NCBI RefSeq assembly: GCF_017868775.1
Contig: NZ_CP053381.1
Location: forward strand, 1,240,001-1,304,000
Length of the DNA stretch: 64,000 nucleotides
From: Billgrantia sulfidoxydans
GTDB lineage: Bacteria; Pseudomonadota; Gammaproteobacteria; Pseudomonadales; Halomonadaceae
Direction of reading: 5' to 3'
How positions within the stretch are numbered: position 1 is the stretch's first letter; every line of letters begins with the position of its first letter. Below the pieces are notes generated by a model, which searched no databases, was not told where the DNA came from, and saw nothing but the letters and a program-made list of their open reading frames with translations. Below, piece by piece: positions 20,733-29,445 of this stretch. The translations under genes were made by a program, and so were the position numbers.

Positions 20733-21428
20733 ATGCAAGCCGTTGATGTCATGACTCCCAAAGTGATAACCGTATCGCCCGACGCCGACGTTCGGGAGAT
20801 TGCACGCCTCCTGCTCGAGAACAACATCAGCGCCGTGCCCGTCGTGGATGCAGAGGAGAGGGTCCTCGGCATCGTCAGCGAGGGTGACCTGATGCGTCGT
20901 GTCGGGAGCGGCAGCGAGCAGAGCAAGTCTTGGTGGCTGAAGGCGTTCTTCACCGGGGGCAACAGTGCCAGCGAGTACGTCAAGACCCACGCCCGCAAGG
21001 CGCACGAGATCATGACCCGCGACCCCATCACCATCGGCGAGGACGAGTCGCTGCAGCGCGTGGCCAAGCTGCTGGAGAAGCATCACATCAAGCGGGTGCC
21101 GGTCGTACGTGACGGCAGGCTGGTGGGCATCGTCAGCCGTGCCAACCTGCTGCGAGGCTTCTCGGCCACGGCGCCCGATGCGCAGACGTCGGTCACCACC
21201 GACGATCGCCAGATTCGCGATGCCATCCTCAAGGAGGTGGACGAGAACACCGGGGTCTGGGTCGATCGCATCAACGTCATCGTCACCGAGGGTGTGGTGC
21301 AGGTCTGGGGGCTGGTCGAGAGTCAGGAGGAGAAGATGGCCGTCCAGGTCGCCGCCGAGAACACGCCCGGCGTGAAGTCGGTGGAGAACAACCTGGGCAT
21401 GGTGCCCCGCGGCGTAGGGCATTTCTGA
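20733..21428 (+). CDS. CBS-CBS-BON domain protein
   Basis: This 231-residue soluble protein has two CBS motifs (MTPKVITVSPDADVREIA at the N-terminus; MTRDPITIGEDESLQRVA from about residue 93) that usually bind adenine nucleotides. A BON domain at about residues 155-225 contains VWVDRINVIVTEGVVQVWG and ends in the typical TPGVKSVENNL motif. BON domains are thought to bind membranes or hydrophobic ligands. An inter-CBS insert with SKSWWLKAFFTGG lies at residues 63-80. A GGAGGT site lies 7 bases before the ATG. It is probably a stress-related sensor; the partner is unknown. Confidence 0.9.
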   Translation: MQAVDVMTPKVITVSPDADVREIARLLLENNISAVPVVDAEERVLGIVSEGDLMRRVGSGSEQSKSWWLKAFFTGGNSASEYVKTHARKAHEIMTRDPITIGEDESLQRVAKLLEKHHIKRVPVVRDGRLVGIVSRANLLRGFSATAPDAQTSVTTDDRQIRDAILKEVDENTGVWVDRINVIVTEGVVQVWGLVESQEEKMAVQVAAENTPGVKSVENNLGMVPRGVGHF

Positions 21429-21448
21429 GGCGAAGCCGGCAGTGGAAT

Positions 21449-21482
21449 GCAAGCGGGGCGGCCGGGCGGCCGCCCCGCTTGC
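21449..21482 (+). terminator. long hairpin between convergent CBS-BON and aminotransferase genes
   Basis: There are two perfect 15-base arms around a GGGC loop, beginning 20 bases after the CBS-BON stop. No T run follows on either strand, but the stem is very stable and lies between convergent genes. Confidence 0.7.
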
Positions 21483-21504
21483 GTCGTGTGCCGTGGCGGC
21501 GAGC

Positions 21505-22629
21505 TCAGCCGATCCGCTCGAGCGCCGCCTCCAGGTTGGCCAGGCTGCGCTCGGGAGCGTGCAGCTTGTCGAGCCCGAACAGGCCGATACGGAAGGCGCG
21601 ATAATCGTCGCCTTCGTCGCACATCAGCGGCACGCCACCGGCGACCTGGAGGCCGGCAGCGGCAAACTTGGCCACGATATCGGCGTCGTCGGTGTAGCAG
21701 ACCACCACGCCCGGCGCCTCGAAGCCGGGCGCCGCCACGCTGCGGTAGCCGTAGCGCGCCAGCAGTTCACGCGCGCCGCGACCCAGCGCCCACTGCTCCT
21801 CGCATACCCGATCGAAGCCGTAGTCGGCGGTCTCTTGCATGATGTCCCGCAGCCGCGCCAGGCCGTCGGTGGGCATCGTGGCATGGTAGGCGTGGCCGCC
21901 GTTCTCATAGGTCTCCATGATCGAGAGCCACTTGCGCAGATCGCAGGCGAAGCTGGTGCTGACGGTCCGCTCGATGCGCTCGCGGGCCGCTTCGGAGAGC
22001 ATCACCATGCCGCAGCAGGGCAGACCGCTCCAGCCTTTCTGGGGGGCGCTGACCAGCACGTCGATGCCGAGCTCGACCATGTCCACCCACAGCGTGCCCG
22101 AGGCGATGCCGTCGAGCACGAACAGCCCATCGACCTCGTGCACCGCCGCCGCGACCCGCTTCAGGTAATCGTCGGGCAACAGCAGGCCGGCGGAGGTCTC
22201 GACATGGGGCGCGAATACGACCCCTGGCCGTTCTTCGCGGATGGTGCGCTCGACCTCCTCGATGGGCGCCGGAGCGAAAGGGGAGTGCGGATCCTGCGGG
22301 TCCGGACGGCGCGCCTTGAGCACCGTGGTCGAGGTGGCGATGGCGCCCATCTCCAGGATCTGCGACCAGCGATAGCTGAACTGGCCGTTGCGGATGATCA
22401 GGCAGTGCCGGTTGGTGGCGAACTGGCGGGCCACGGCCTCCATGCCGAAGGTGCCGCTGCCGGGCACGATCACGGCGCTGCGAGCCCGATAGACCCGCTT
22501 GAGCGTCGACGAGACGTCGCGCATCACGCCCTGGAAGCGCTGGGACATGTGGTTGAGCGAACGGTCCGTGTAGACCACCGAGTATTCGAGCAGGCCATCG
22601 GGGTCGACGTCAGGCAACAGGCCGGGCAT
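21505..22629 (-). CDS. class V PLP-dependent aminotransferase
   Basis: This 374-residue pyridoxal-phosphate enzyme is of the class V fold, in the branch that includes alanine-glyoxylate and serine-glyoxylate aminotransferases. The cofactor lysine is K198 in SAPQKGWSG, and D173 in FVLDGIAS should contact the pyridine nitrogen. IVPGSGTFGMEA near residue 54 is the phosphate-binding loop. AAGGGAGA precedes the ATG. Substrates cannot be told from sequence alone. It is monocistronic, separated from the next gene by a 190-base gap with a palindromic hairpin. Confidence 0.85.
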   Translation of the reverse strand: MPGLLPDVDPDGLLEYSVVYTDRSLNHMSQRFQGVMRDVSSTLKRVYRARSAVIVPGSGTFGMEAVARQFATNRHCLIIRNGQFSYRWSQILEMGAIATSTTVLKARRPDPQDPHSPFAPAPIEEVERTIREERPGVVFAPHVETSAGLLLPDDYLKRVAAAVHEVDGLFVLDGIASGTLWVDMVELGIDVLVSAPQKGWSGLPCCGMVMLSEAARERIERTVSTSFACDLRKWLSIMETYENGGHAYHATMPTDGLARLRDIMQETADYGFDRVCEEQWALGRGARELLARYGYRSVAAPGFEAPGVVVCYTDDADIVAKFAAAGLQVAGGVPLMCDEGDDYRAFRIGLFGLDKLHAPERSLANLEAALERIG

Positions 22630-22781
22630 GGGTTTCTCCCTTGGGGTGCATGGCTGAATGAAATTTCAAGCCAATGAGGATATGCCCTTTCCAGGCATCG
22701 AACCAGCGCAGGCTGGCCGGCGTGTGCACGGCGTGGCCGAGGCGGTAATGGCATCGGGACGAATCGGGCGGGGTTCCACTA

Positions 22782-22803
22782 CCGCAGGCCAGATGGCCTG
22801 CGG
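22782..22803 (-). terminator. 22-base palindromic hairpin after the methyltransferase gene
   Basis: Perfect 10-base arms (CCGCAGGCCA / TGGCCTGCGG) surround GA, 17 bases past the stop of the methyltransferase gene read leftwards. No T run follows, so a terminator role is likely but not certain. Confidence 0.5.
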
Positions 22804-22819
22804 CGCCGCCTACGGTGGT

Positions 22820-23422
22820 TCACTTGTGGCAGAAGTAGACTCTTGCCGGCGGGATGTTGATGGGTTCGAAGGCGCTCTCCACGCGCGAGAAGGTCTGGCG
22901 CAGGTCGGAGGAGACCTTGGGCGAGAACTGGTAGATCAGCATGGACCCCTTGGGTGCCAGTGCCGCCTGGCTGCCTGCGAGGATACGTGCCCGGCAGGCG
23001 GCTGGCATGGTGCTGAACGGAAGGCCTGCCACCACGTAATCGGCCGCGGGCAGGCCCAACCGCTCCAGCTCGGCTTCGATCGTTTCGGCCGAGCCGGCAA
23101 TCACCTTCAAGCGTGGATCGGACAGCGTGCGGTTGAGGTAGTCGACGAAGTCGCCATTGGTCTCGATGACCACTAGCGTGGCGTCTGGATGCAGGCGGTG
23201 GAGGATCTCCTGGGTGATGGTGCCCACGCCGGGCCCGTATTCGACGATGACTCGCGCTCGCTCCCAGTCGACCGGTTCCAGCAGGCGGCGTATGAGAAAG
23301 GAGGAACTGGGAATGATCGAGCCCAGCATGCGGGGATGCTTGAAGAAGTTGCGGGCGAATAGCGACAGTTGAGCCCGTCGCTCGGGGCCTGCCACGACCG
23401 AGGGTCGCTCTTGGACCGCCAT
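22820..23422 (-). CDS. SAM-dependent methyltransferase, phospholipid N-methyltransferase-like
   Basis: This 200-residue protein has a Rossmann methyltransferase fold related to PmtA and to rRNA adenine dimethylases. The SAM-binding glycine motif EYGPGVGTITQEIL lies at about residues 61-74, followed by the acidic VVIETNGDFVDYL and AGLPFSTMP motifs. The basic N-terminus with LFARNFFKHPRMLGSIIPSS is typical of the PmtA-like group that acts on phosphatidylethanolamine, but the lipid substrate is inferred. ATG at 23422 is chosen because AAGGAGG lies the right distance away; the ATG at 23428 is too close to it. Confidence 0.72.
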   Translation of the reverse strand: MAVQERPSVVAGPERRAQLSLFARNFFKHPRMLGSIIPSSSFLIRRLLEPVDWERARVIVEYGPGVGTITQEILHRLHPDATLVVIETNGDFVDYLNRTLSDPRLKVIAGSAETIEAELERLGLPAADYVVAGLPFSTMPAACRARILAGSQAALAPKGSMLIYQFSPKVSSDLRQTFSRVESAFEPINIPPARVYFCHK

Positions 23423-23712
23423 GGGCATTCCTCCTTCAGTTTTTGCTGAACATGCCTCCACTCTAGGCCAGCCTGGGCCGGCGTGAAAGGACGGGATAGG
23501 GCGGGGTGGTGCGTCGTCCCCTCGACGGCCACCCACCGAACCGCCGGCGGGTGGAGCAGGCGGTCTCCTTCCGTTGAATTAGTGCTAAAGAAGGGTGTGG
23601 AATATACTTGACGAGCGAGGTGGCGATGTTTAGCTTGAATGGAGAAACTTTGTGTAAACGTCTAATAATAATTGACGCGTCACACCTCTACGCTTTTGCC
23701 CCGGGTAAAACG

Positions 23713-24834
23713 ATGCCTCACAACAAGATCAGCGAATCGAGTGCCCATCCCTCCCAAGCGTTGATTACCTTCGAAGGGGTACAAAAGACCTACGATGGCG
23801 AGATTCTGGTCGTCAAGGACCTCAACCTGACGATTCGTCAGGGGGAGTTCGTGACGCTGCTTGGCCCCTCCGGCTCGGGCAAGACCACCTGCCTGATGAT
23901 GCTGGCCGGCTTCGAGGTGCCCACCAGCGGCGACATCTTCCTGCGCGATCAGCGTCTCAACAGCGTGCCGCCCCACAAGCGCAACTTCGGCATGGTGTTC
24001 CAGAACTATGCGCTGTTTCCGCATATGACGGTGGAAGAGAATATCCGTTACCCGCTCAAGACGCGCAAGATGCCGGCCGTGGAAGCTGACCGCAAGGTGG
24101 CGCGTATTCTCGACATGATCCAGCTGCGCGATTTCGCCAGGCGTCGTCCCACCCAGCTCTCCGGGGGCCAGCAGCAGCGCGTGGCACTGGCTCGCTCGCT
24201 GGTGTTCGAGCCGCAGCTGGTGCTGATGGACGAACCGCTGGGGGCGCTGGACAAGCAGCTACGCGAGCAGATGCAGCTGGAGATCAAACACCTCCACGAG
24301 CAGTTGGGTCTCACCGTGGTCTTCGTCACCCATGACCAGAGCGAGGCGTTGACCATGTCCGATCGCGTGGCGGTGTTCAACGACGGCGTCATCCAGCAGA
24401 TCGACACGCCGAGCAACCTCTACGAACATCCCGCCAACGCTTTCGTCGCCCAGTTCATCGGCGAGAACAACACCTTGCCGGGGCGCATCGAAACCGTGGA
24501 GGGAAGCCGCTGCCGGGCGCGCTTCGGCGACGGCTACAGCACCGGGGCGCTGATCGCTCCCGACCTGACGGCGGGAGACCCCACGCGGCTGTCGATCCGC
24601 CCCGAGCGGGTCAAGCTCAACGGCTCCGCCCAGGGGCTGCCCAATCGCCTGCAGGCCCGCGTGCGTGAGTTCATCTACCTGGGTGACCACCTGCGGGTGC
24701 GCTGCGAGTTGGCCGGCAACGACGAATTCATGGCCCGTGTGCCGGTGGACGATTTCGATGGCAACATGCAGCCGGGCGATCTCGTGGAGCTCGGCTGGCG
24801 AGACGAGGACGTGCGCGCACTCGATGCCTCCTGA
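23713..24834 (+). CDS. potA: ABC transporter ATPase, PotA-like
   Basis: This 373-residue ATPase powers a polyamine-type uptake system. Walker A is GPSGSGKT at 51-58, the Q-loop FQNYALFPHM near 96-105, the signature LSGGQQQR at 149-156, and Walker B LVLMDEP at 169-175. A TOBE domain fills the last 100 residues, as in PotA/FbpC. The frame is open from a TTG at 23608, but homologous sequence starts only near ALITFEGVQKTYDG, so I take the ATG at 23713. Its ribosome site is poor. The upstream AT-rich stretch 23570-23690 probably holds the operon promoter. It is first of four genes in the order ATPase, binding protein, permease, permease. Confidence 0.85.
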   Translation: MPHNKISESSAHPSQALITFEGVQKTYDGEILVVKDLNLTIRQGEFVTLLGPSGSGKTTCLMMLAGFEVPTSGDIFLRDQRLNSVPPHKRNFGMVFQNYALFPHMTVEENIRYPLKTRKMPAVEADRKVARILDMIQLRDFARRRPTQLSGGQQQRVALARSLVFEPQLVLMDEPLGALDKQLREQMQLEIKHLHEQLGLTVVFVTHDQSEALTMSDRVAVFNDGVIQQIDTPSNLYEHPANAFVAQFIGENNTLPGRIETVEGSRCRARFGDGYSTGALIAPDLTAGDPTRLSIRPERVKLNGSAQGLPNRLQARVREFIYLGDHLRVRCELAGNDEFMARVPVDDFDGNMQPGDLVELGWRDEDVRALDAS

Positions 24835-24903
24835 GACCCAGGAAGGCGCCCACGCCGACCGCAACATATCAATAACAAGGCCATCCAGGCCGGGAGAAGA
24901 TAC

Positions 24904-25965
24904 ATGACGCACCATCGCTTTCCACTGTCCCGCATCAGCCGCGGCGCCGCCATCGCCAGCCTCGCCACCCTCGGCCTGGCGGTGTCGGCCAGCGCCCAGG
25001 CGTTGACCGTGATCTCTTTCGGCGGCGCCTCTGGCGAGGCCATGCAGAAGGCCTACTACGGCCCCTTCACCGAGCAGACCGGCATCGACCTGACCCCGGG
25101 CGACTACAACGGCGAGCTGTCGCGCATTCGCGCCATGGTCGAAACCGGCAACGTGAGCTGGGACCTGGTGGAGATGGAATCGCCCGAACTGGTGCGCGGC
25201 TGCTTCGAAGGGTTGTTCGAGCCCATCGACTGGCAGCGCCTGGGGCTGGGTGACCAGCTGATCGATGCGGCGTTCGACGAGTGCGGCGTGGGTACCTTCG
25301 TCTGGTCGACGGTGCTCGCCTACGACGCCGATGCGCTTGATGCCGCGCCGACCTCCTGGGCCGACTTCTGGGACGTCGAGAGGTTTCCGGGCACCCGTGG
25401 GCTGCGCCGCGGCGCCAAGTACACCCTTGAGTTCGCGCTGATGGCCGACGGCGTCGCCGTCGATGAGGTATATGAGGTGCTGAGGACCCCGGAAGGCGTC
25501 GATCGCGCCTTCGCCAAGCTCGACGAGCTCAAGGACCATATCCAGTGGTGGGAGGCCGGCGCACAGCCGCCCCAGTGGCTGGTGGCGGGCGACGTGGCAA
25601 TGACCTCGGCCTACAACGGGCGCATCGCCGCTGCCCAGGAGGAGGGCAGCAACCTCGAGATCGTCTGGGACGAGAGCCTCTATGACCTCGACTACTGGGC
25701 CATCGTGGCCGGCAGTGAACATGTCGACGAGGCCTACCAGTTCATCGAGTTCGCCAGCCAGCCCGAGAACCAGGCGGTCTATTCCAGCGAGATTCCCTAC
25801 GGTCCGGTGCACCCCGCCGCCATCGAGCAGTTGGACGATGCCCAGGCCCGACGCATGCCGACCCACGAGGAGAACATGGCCGGGGCGCTGGCCATCGACA
25901 CCGGCTTCTGGGTCGATCATGGCGAAGAGCTCGAGCAGCGCTTCAGCGCCTGGGCGGCGCGCTGA
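24904..25965 (+). CDS. potD: periplasmic solute-binding protein, PotD-like
   Basis: This 353-residue periplasmic protein delivers substrate to the ABC permease. A Sec signal peptide is clear (basic start, hydrophobic core ending in AVSASAQA, mature protein from about LTVISFGGASGE). The fold is that of PotD-like group 1 binding proteins, with repeated WDLVEME, WSTVLAYD and DVAMTSAYNGR motifs. Substrates of close relatives include putrescine, spermidine and other small amines, so polyamine or amino acid derivatives are likely. It follows the ATPase gene by 69 bases. Confidence 0.82.
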   Translation: MTHHRFPLSRISRGAAIASLATLGLAVSASAQALTVISFGGASGEAMQKAYYGPFTEQTGIDLTPGDYNGELSRIRAMVETGNVSWDLVEMESPELVRGCFEGLFEPIDWQRLGLGDQLIDAAFDECGVGTFVWSTVLAYDADALDAAPTSWADFWDVERFPGTRGLRRGAKYTLEFALMADGVAVDEVYEVLRTPEGVDRAFAKLDELKDHIQWWEAGAQPPQWLVAGDVAMTSAYNGRIAAAQEEGSNLEIVWDESLYDLDYWAIVAGSEHVDEAYQFIEFASQPENQAVYSSEIPYGPVHPAAIEQLDDAQARRMPTHEENMAGALAIDTGFWVDHGEELEQRFSAWAAR

Positions 25966-26061
25966 GGAAGGGGAGGCAGCGGCTCTTGCCGCTGCCATGC
26001 TGAGTGCGTCGGCGGTCCCGGCTCGGACTGGGGCCGCCGCGCGAGATTCTTGGGGAAGGCG

Positions 26062-27327
26062 ATGTCCGCGAACCTGACGGCCACCCTGGCGTCGACGAAG
26101 CCTGGAGGCAATCTCAAGGCGCAGCTGCGCCGCGCCGAACGCCTGCGCAAGCTGAAGGCCATCGGCCTGGTGGCTCCCCTGGCGCTGTTCCTGATCGTCG
26201 TGTTCGTCGTGCCCATCGGCAGCATGCTGTGGCGCAGCGTCGACAATACCGAGCTGGATGCGGTGATGCCGCTCACGGCGCAGGGGTTGCGCGACTGGGA
26301 TGGCACCGGGTTGCCGGACAATGCCACCCTGGCGGCCTTCGCCGCCGAGCTGCGCGATTCCCGCCAGGGAGGCGGCCTGGGTCGCATCGGGCGGCGCCTC
26401 AACTACGAGGATACCCGCTACCGTGGCCTGCTGATGACGACCTTGCGCGGCCTGCCAGCCCCCGGGGAGGTCGACACCGATACCGACTGGGCCGCGATAC
26501 TGAGCGAGATCGACCCCGCCTGGGGCGAGACCGACACCTGGCTTGGTATCCAGCGTGCCGCGCCCACCACGACCGATCGCTACCTGCTGGCCTCGCTCGA
26601 CCTGGAGCGCGGCGCCGAGGGCGGGATCCAGCGCATCGACAGTCAGGACCGAGTCTTTCTCTCGGTTTTCCAGCGTACTATGGTGATCGCCGGCGGGGTG
26701 ACCCTGATCTGCCTGGCATTGGGCTTTCCGCTGGCCTACCTGCTGGCCACGCTGCCGGCCAGGACCAGCAACCTGTTGATGATCCTGGTCTTGCTACCGT
26801 TCTGGACCTCGCTGCTGGTGCGCACCGCCTCCTGGATCATCCTGCTGCAATCCAACGGGCTGGTGAACCAGGGCCTGATCAACATCGGGCTGATCGACTC
26901 GCCGTTGCAGCTGGTGTTCAACCGGATCGGGGTCTTCTTCGCCATGGTGCACATCCTGCTGCCGTTCATGGTGCTGCCGCTGTACAGCGTGATGAAGGGC
27001 ATCTCACCGAGCTACCAGCGCGCCGCGATATCGCTCGGTGCCCACCCCTTCGCCGCCTTCTGGCAGGTCTACGTGCCGCAGACCATTTCCGGCGTGGCGG
27101 CGGGTACCATCCTGGTCTTCATCATGGCGCTCGGTTACTACATCACCCCGGCGCTGGTGGGCGGGCCTGCCGACCAGATGGTCAGCTACTACGTGGCCTA
27201 CTACACCAACACCACCAACAACTGGGGCATGGCCGCGGCGCTGGGCAGCCTGCTGCTGGTGATCACGCTGTTGCTCTATCTGGTTTACCACCGCCTGGTG
27301 AACCGCAAGCAACTGATCAGGAGCTGA
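26062..27327 (+). CDS. potB: ABC permease, PotB-like, with extended periplasmic loop
   Basis: This inner-membrane permease is 421 residues long, against about 290 for E. coli PotB. The extra length is a hydrophilic segment of about 130 residues between the first helix (VAPLALFLIVVFVVPIGSML) and the second (MVIAGGVTLICLALGFPLAYLL), so it should lie in the periplasm. The EAA loop that docks on the ATPase is visible (QRAAISLGAHPFAAFWQVYVPQ). Long PotB relatives with such an insert occur in other proteobacteria. ATG at 26062 is preferred over TTG at 26050; GGGGAAGG lies very close to it. Confidence 0.83.
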   Translation: MSANLTATLASTKPGGNLKAQLRRAERLRKLKAIGLVAPLALFLIVVFVVPIGSMLWRSVDNTELDAVMPLTAQGLRDWDGTGLPDNATLAAFAAELRDSRQGGGLGRIGRRLNYEDTRYRGLLMTTLRGLPAPGEVDTDTDWAAILSEIDPAWGETDTWLGIQRAAPTTTDRYLLASLDLERGAEGGIQRIDSQDRVFLSVFQRTMVIAGGVTLICLALGFPLAYLLATLPARTSNLLMILVLLPFWTSLLVRTASWIILLQSNGLVNQGLINIGLIDSPLQLVFNRIGVFFAMVHILLPFMVLPLYSVMKGISPSYQRAAISLGAHPFAAFWQVYVPQTISGVAAGTILVFIMALGYYITPALVGGPADQMVSYYVAYYTNTTNNWGMAAALGSLLLVITLLLYLVYHRLVNRKQLIRS

Positions 27328-27330
27328 ACC

Positions 27331-28155
27331 ATGGCGCTACCCCCCTATGCCTCGCCGGTGGAGAGAGTGTGGTTCTGGACGTTTCGCCTGTTCTGCGGCC
27401 TGGTTCTGCTGTTCCTGATTGCGCCGGTGCTGGTGATCGTGCCGCTGTCGTTCAGCAGCGGCTCCTTCCTCACCTACCCGCTGCCGGGCTTCTCGCTGCG
27501 CTGGTATGAAGCCATTTTCACGTCGTCGGCGTGGATGGCGGCGCTGAAGAACAGCCTGATCGTGGCGCCGCTGGCCACGCTGCTGGCCATGCTCTTCGGT
27601 ACCCTGGCGGCGGTGGGGCTCAACCGCGCCGAGTTTCCCGGCAAGGGGCTGATCGTGGCGCTGCTCATCTCGCCCATGGTGGTGCCGCTGGTGATCGTCG
27701 CGGTGGGCATGTACTTCTTCTTCGCCCAGGTGGGGCTGCTCAACTCCTATACCGGCCTGGTGCTGGCGCATACGGTGCTGGGCGTGCCCTTCGTGGTGAT
27801 CACCGTCAACGCTACGCTGCAGGGCTTCGACTTCAACCAGATGCGCGCCGGGGCGAGCCTCGGCGCCGACCCGGTGCGGGTGTTCTTCACCGTGGTGCTG
27901 CCGCAGATCGTGCCGGGGGTGGTCTCGGGCGGGCTGTTCGCCTTCGCCACCTCGTTCGACGAGGTGGTGGTGGCGCTGTTCATCGCCAGCCCCACCGAGC
28001 GTACGCTGCCGATCCAGATGTTCTCCGGCATTCGCGAGAACATCAGCCCGGCAATCGCCGCCATGGCCACCATCCTGATCCTGATCTCGACGCTGCTTTT
28101 GGTTACCATGGAGCTGCTGCGACGGCGCAGCGAGAGACTGAAGGGGAATCCCTGA
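27331..28155 (+). CDS. potC: ABC permease, PotC-like
   Basis: This 274-residue permease with six membrane helices is the second half of the transporter. The EAA motif MRAGASLGADPVRVFFTVVLPQ at about residues 171-192 contacts the ATPase, and ATSFDEVVVALFIASP is the conserved region near the fifth helix. It starts three bases after the PotB stop, with AGGAG inside the end of that gene, so the two are translationally coupled. A 9-base-pair hairpin follows, ending the transporter operon before thiO. Confidence 0.88.
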   Translation: MALPPYASPVERVWFWTFRLFCGLVLLFLIAPVLVIVPLSFSSGSFLTYPLPGFSLRWYEAIFTSSAWMAALKNSLIVAPLATLLAMLFGTLAAVGLNRAEFPGKGLIVALLISPMVVPLVIVAVGMYFFFAQVGLLNSYTGLVLAHTVLGVPFVVITVNATLQGFDFNQMRAGASLGADPVRVFFTVVLPQIVPGVVSGGLFAFATSFDEVVVALFIASPTERTLPIQMFSGIRENISPAIAAMATILILISTLLLVTMELLRRRSERLKGNP

Positions 28156-28180
28156 GCCACTCGCCGCATTCGTCTGTCAC

Positions 28181-28203
28181 TGCGCCCCGTTCTGCGGGGC
28201 GCA
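28181..28203 (+). terminator. hairpin after the ABC transporter operon
   Basis: Perfect 9-base arms (TGCGCCCCG / CGGGGCGCA) with loop TTCTG lie 26 bases after the potC stop. No T run follows; it may be a partial terminator, letting some transcription reach thiO. Confidence 0.55.
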
Positions 28204-28260
28204 GGCGTGTCGGTGCCCGGGGGTGAAGGCGCTCGGGCACGTGAGAGTCGGAGTCCCTGC

Positions 28261-29445
28261 GTGAACGATTTCCTGATCATCGGTGGTGGCGTCATCGGCA
28301 TGCTGACCGCCAGCCAACTGGCCGAGGCCGGCCACGGCGTCACCTTGGTGGAGCGTGGCCGCTGTGGCCAGGAAGCCTCCTGGGCCGGCGGCGGCATCGT
28401 CTCGCCACTCTACCCCTGGCGCTACAGCGAGCCGGTATCGCAGCTGGCGCGTCATGCCGAGCGTGAATACGGCGTGCTGGCAGCGCACCTGTTCGACACC
28501 ACCGGGATCGACATCGAGTATCGCCAGAAGGGGCTGCTCTACCTCCGCGTGGACGACGGAGAGCGGGCATTCGCCTGGGCGCAGCGACAGGGCTGGCCGC
28601 TGGAGCGAGTGGAGGCGTCTTTCATCTATGCCAAGGAGCCCTGGCTGGGCGAAGGGATTCACGACGGCCTGTGGATGCCGACCCTGGGCAGCGTGCGCAA
28701 CCCGCGGCTGTGCCGAGCGCTGCGCGCACGGCTGGAAGCACTGCCCAATGTCGAGGTGGTGGAGCAGGCCGCGGTGCAGCGGCTCGTCGTCGAGCGCGGG
28801 CGTGCCTGCGGTGTCGAGACCGTGCAGGGGCGCATCGCTGCCGGTCGGGTGATACTGTGCGGCGGGGCCTGGAGCGGGGCGCTGCTCGCCGAGCACGACG
28901 TGGCGCTGCCGGTGCGGCCGGTCAAGGGTCAGATGATGCTCTTCACCACGCCGCCGATGCCGGGCGGCCGCCAGCTGCTCGAACGCGTGGTGCTGGCCGA
29001 CGGGCGCTACCTGATTCCCCGCGGCGACGGCCGGGTGCTGGTCGGTTCGACGCTGGAGCAGGTCGACTTCGACAAGCGCACCACCGAGGAGGCGCGCGAT
29101 TCGCTGTGGCAGAGCGCCGTGGCCATGTTGCCGGCCCTGGCCGAGTGCGAGGTCGAACACCACTGGGCCGGACTGCGCCCGGGGGCGCCGGACGGCATTC
29201 CGTTCATTGGCGCCGTGCCCGGCCTCGAGGGGCTCTACGTCAACGCGGGGCACTACCGCAACGGTCTGGTGCTGGCGCCGGCGGCGACCCGGCTGCTCGT
29301 CGATCTGCTGCTGGAGCGCGACCCGCTCGTCGACCCCTCGCCCTATCGCCCGGGCCGGCGCCGGGCGCGTTCAGCTGCGCTGTGCGGCCTGGATCGCGGT
29401 CAGGGCGATGGTGTAGACGATGTCGTCGACCAGGGCACCGCGTGA
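28261..29445 (+). CDS. thiO: glycine oxidase ThiO (FAD amine oxidase)
   Basis: This 394-residue FAD enzyme oxidises glycine to the imine used for the thiazole of thiamine. The FAD-binding GGGVIGMLTASQLAEAGH motif is at the start, VKGQMM in the middle, and the HHWAGLRPGAPDG and GHYRNGLVLAPA stretches are typical of ThiO. The GTG at 28261 follows GGAG by 7 bases. The last 25 residues after PYRPGRRRA look untypical and run antisense through the end of pta for 75 bases. A general D-amino-acid or amine oxidase role beside the ABC operon is an alternative. Confidence 0.82.
   Translation: MNDFLIIGGGVIGMLTASQLAEAGHGVTLVERGRCGQEASWAGGGIVSPLYPWRYSEPVSQLARHAEREYGVLAAHLFDTTGIDIEYRQKGLLYLRVDDGERAFAWAQRQGWPLERVEASFIYAKEPWLGEGIHDGLWMPTLGSVRNPRLCRALRARLEALPNVEVVEQAAVQRLVVERGRACGVETVQGRIAAGRVILCGGAWSGALLAEHDVALPVRPVKGQMMLFTTPPMPGGRQLLERVVLADGRYLIPRGDGRVLVGSTLEQVDFDKRTTEEARDSLWQSAVAMLPALAECEVEHHWAGLRPGAPDGIPFIGAVPGLEGLYVNAGHYRNGLVLAPAATRLLVDLLLERDPLVDPSPYRPGRRRARSAALCGLDRGQGDGVDDVVDQGTA

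Noticed and set aside
24259..25998. Open minus-strand frame of 579 codons across the PotA/PotD-like genes
   Set aside because: The plus strand encodes clear ABC transporter proteins with all motifs; the minus frame is low-complexity and unlike any family I know.
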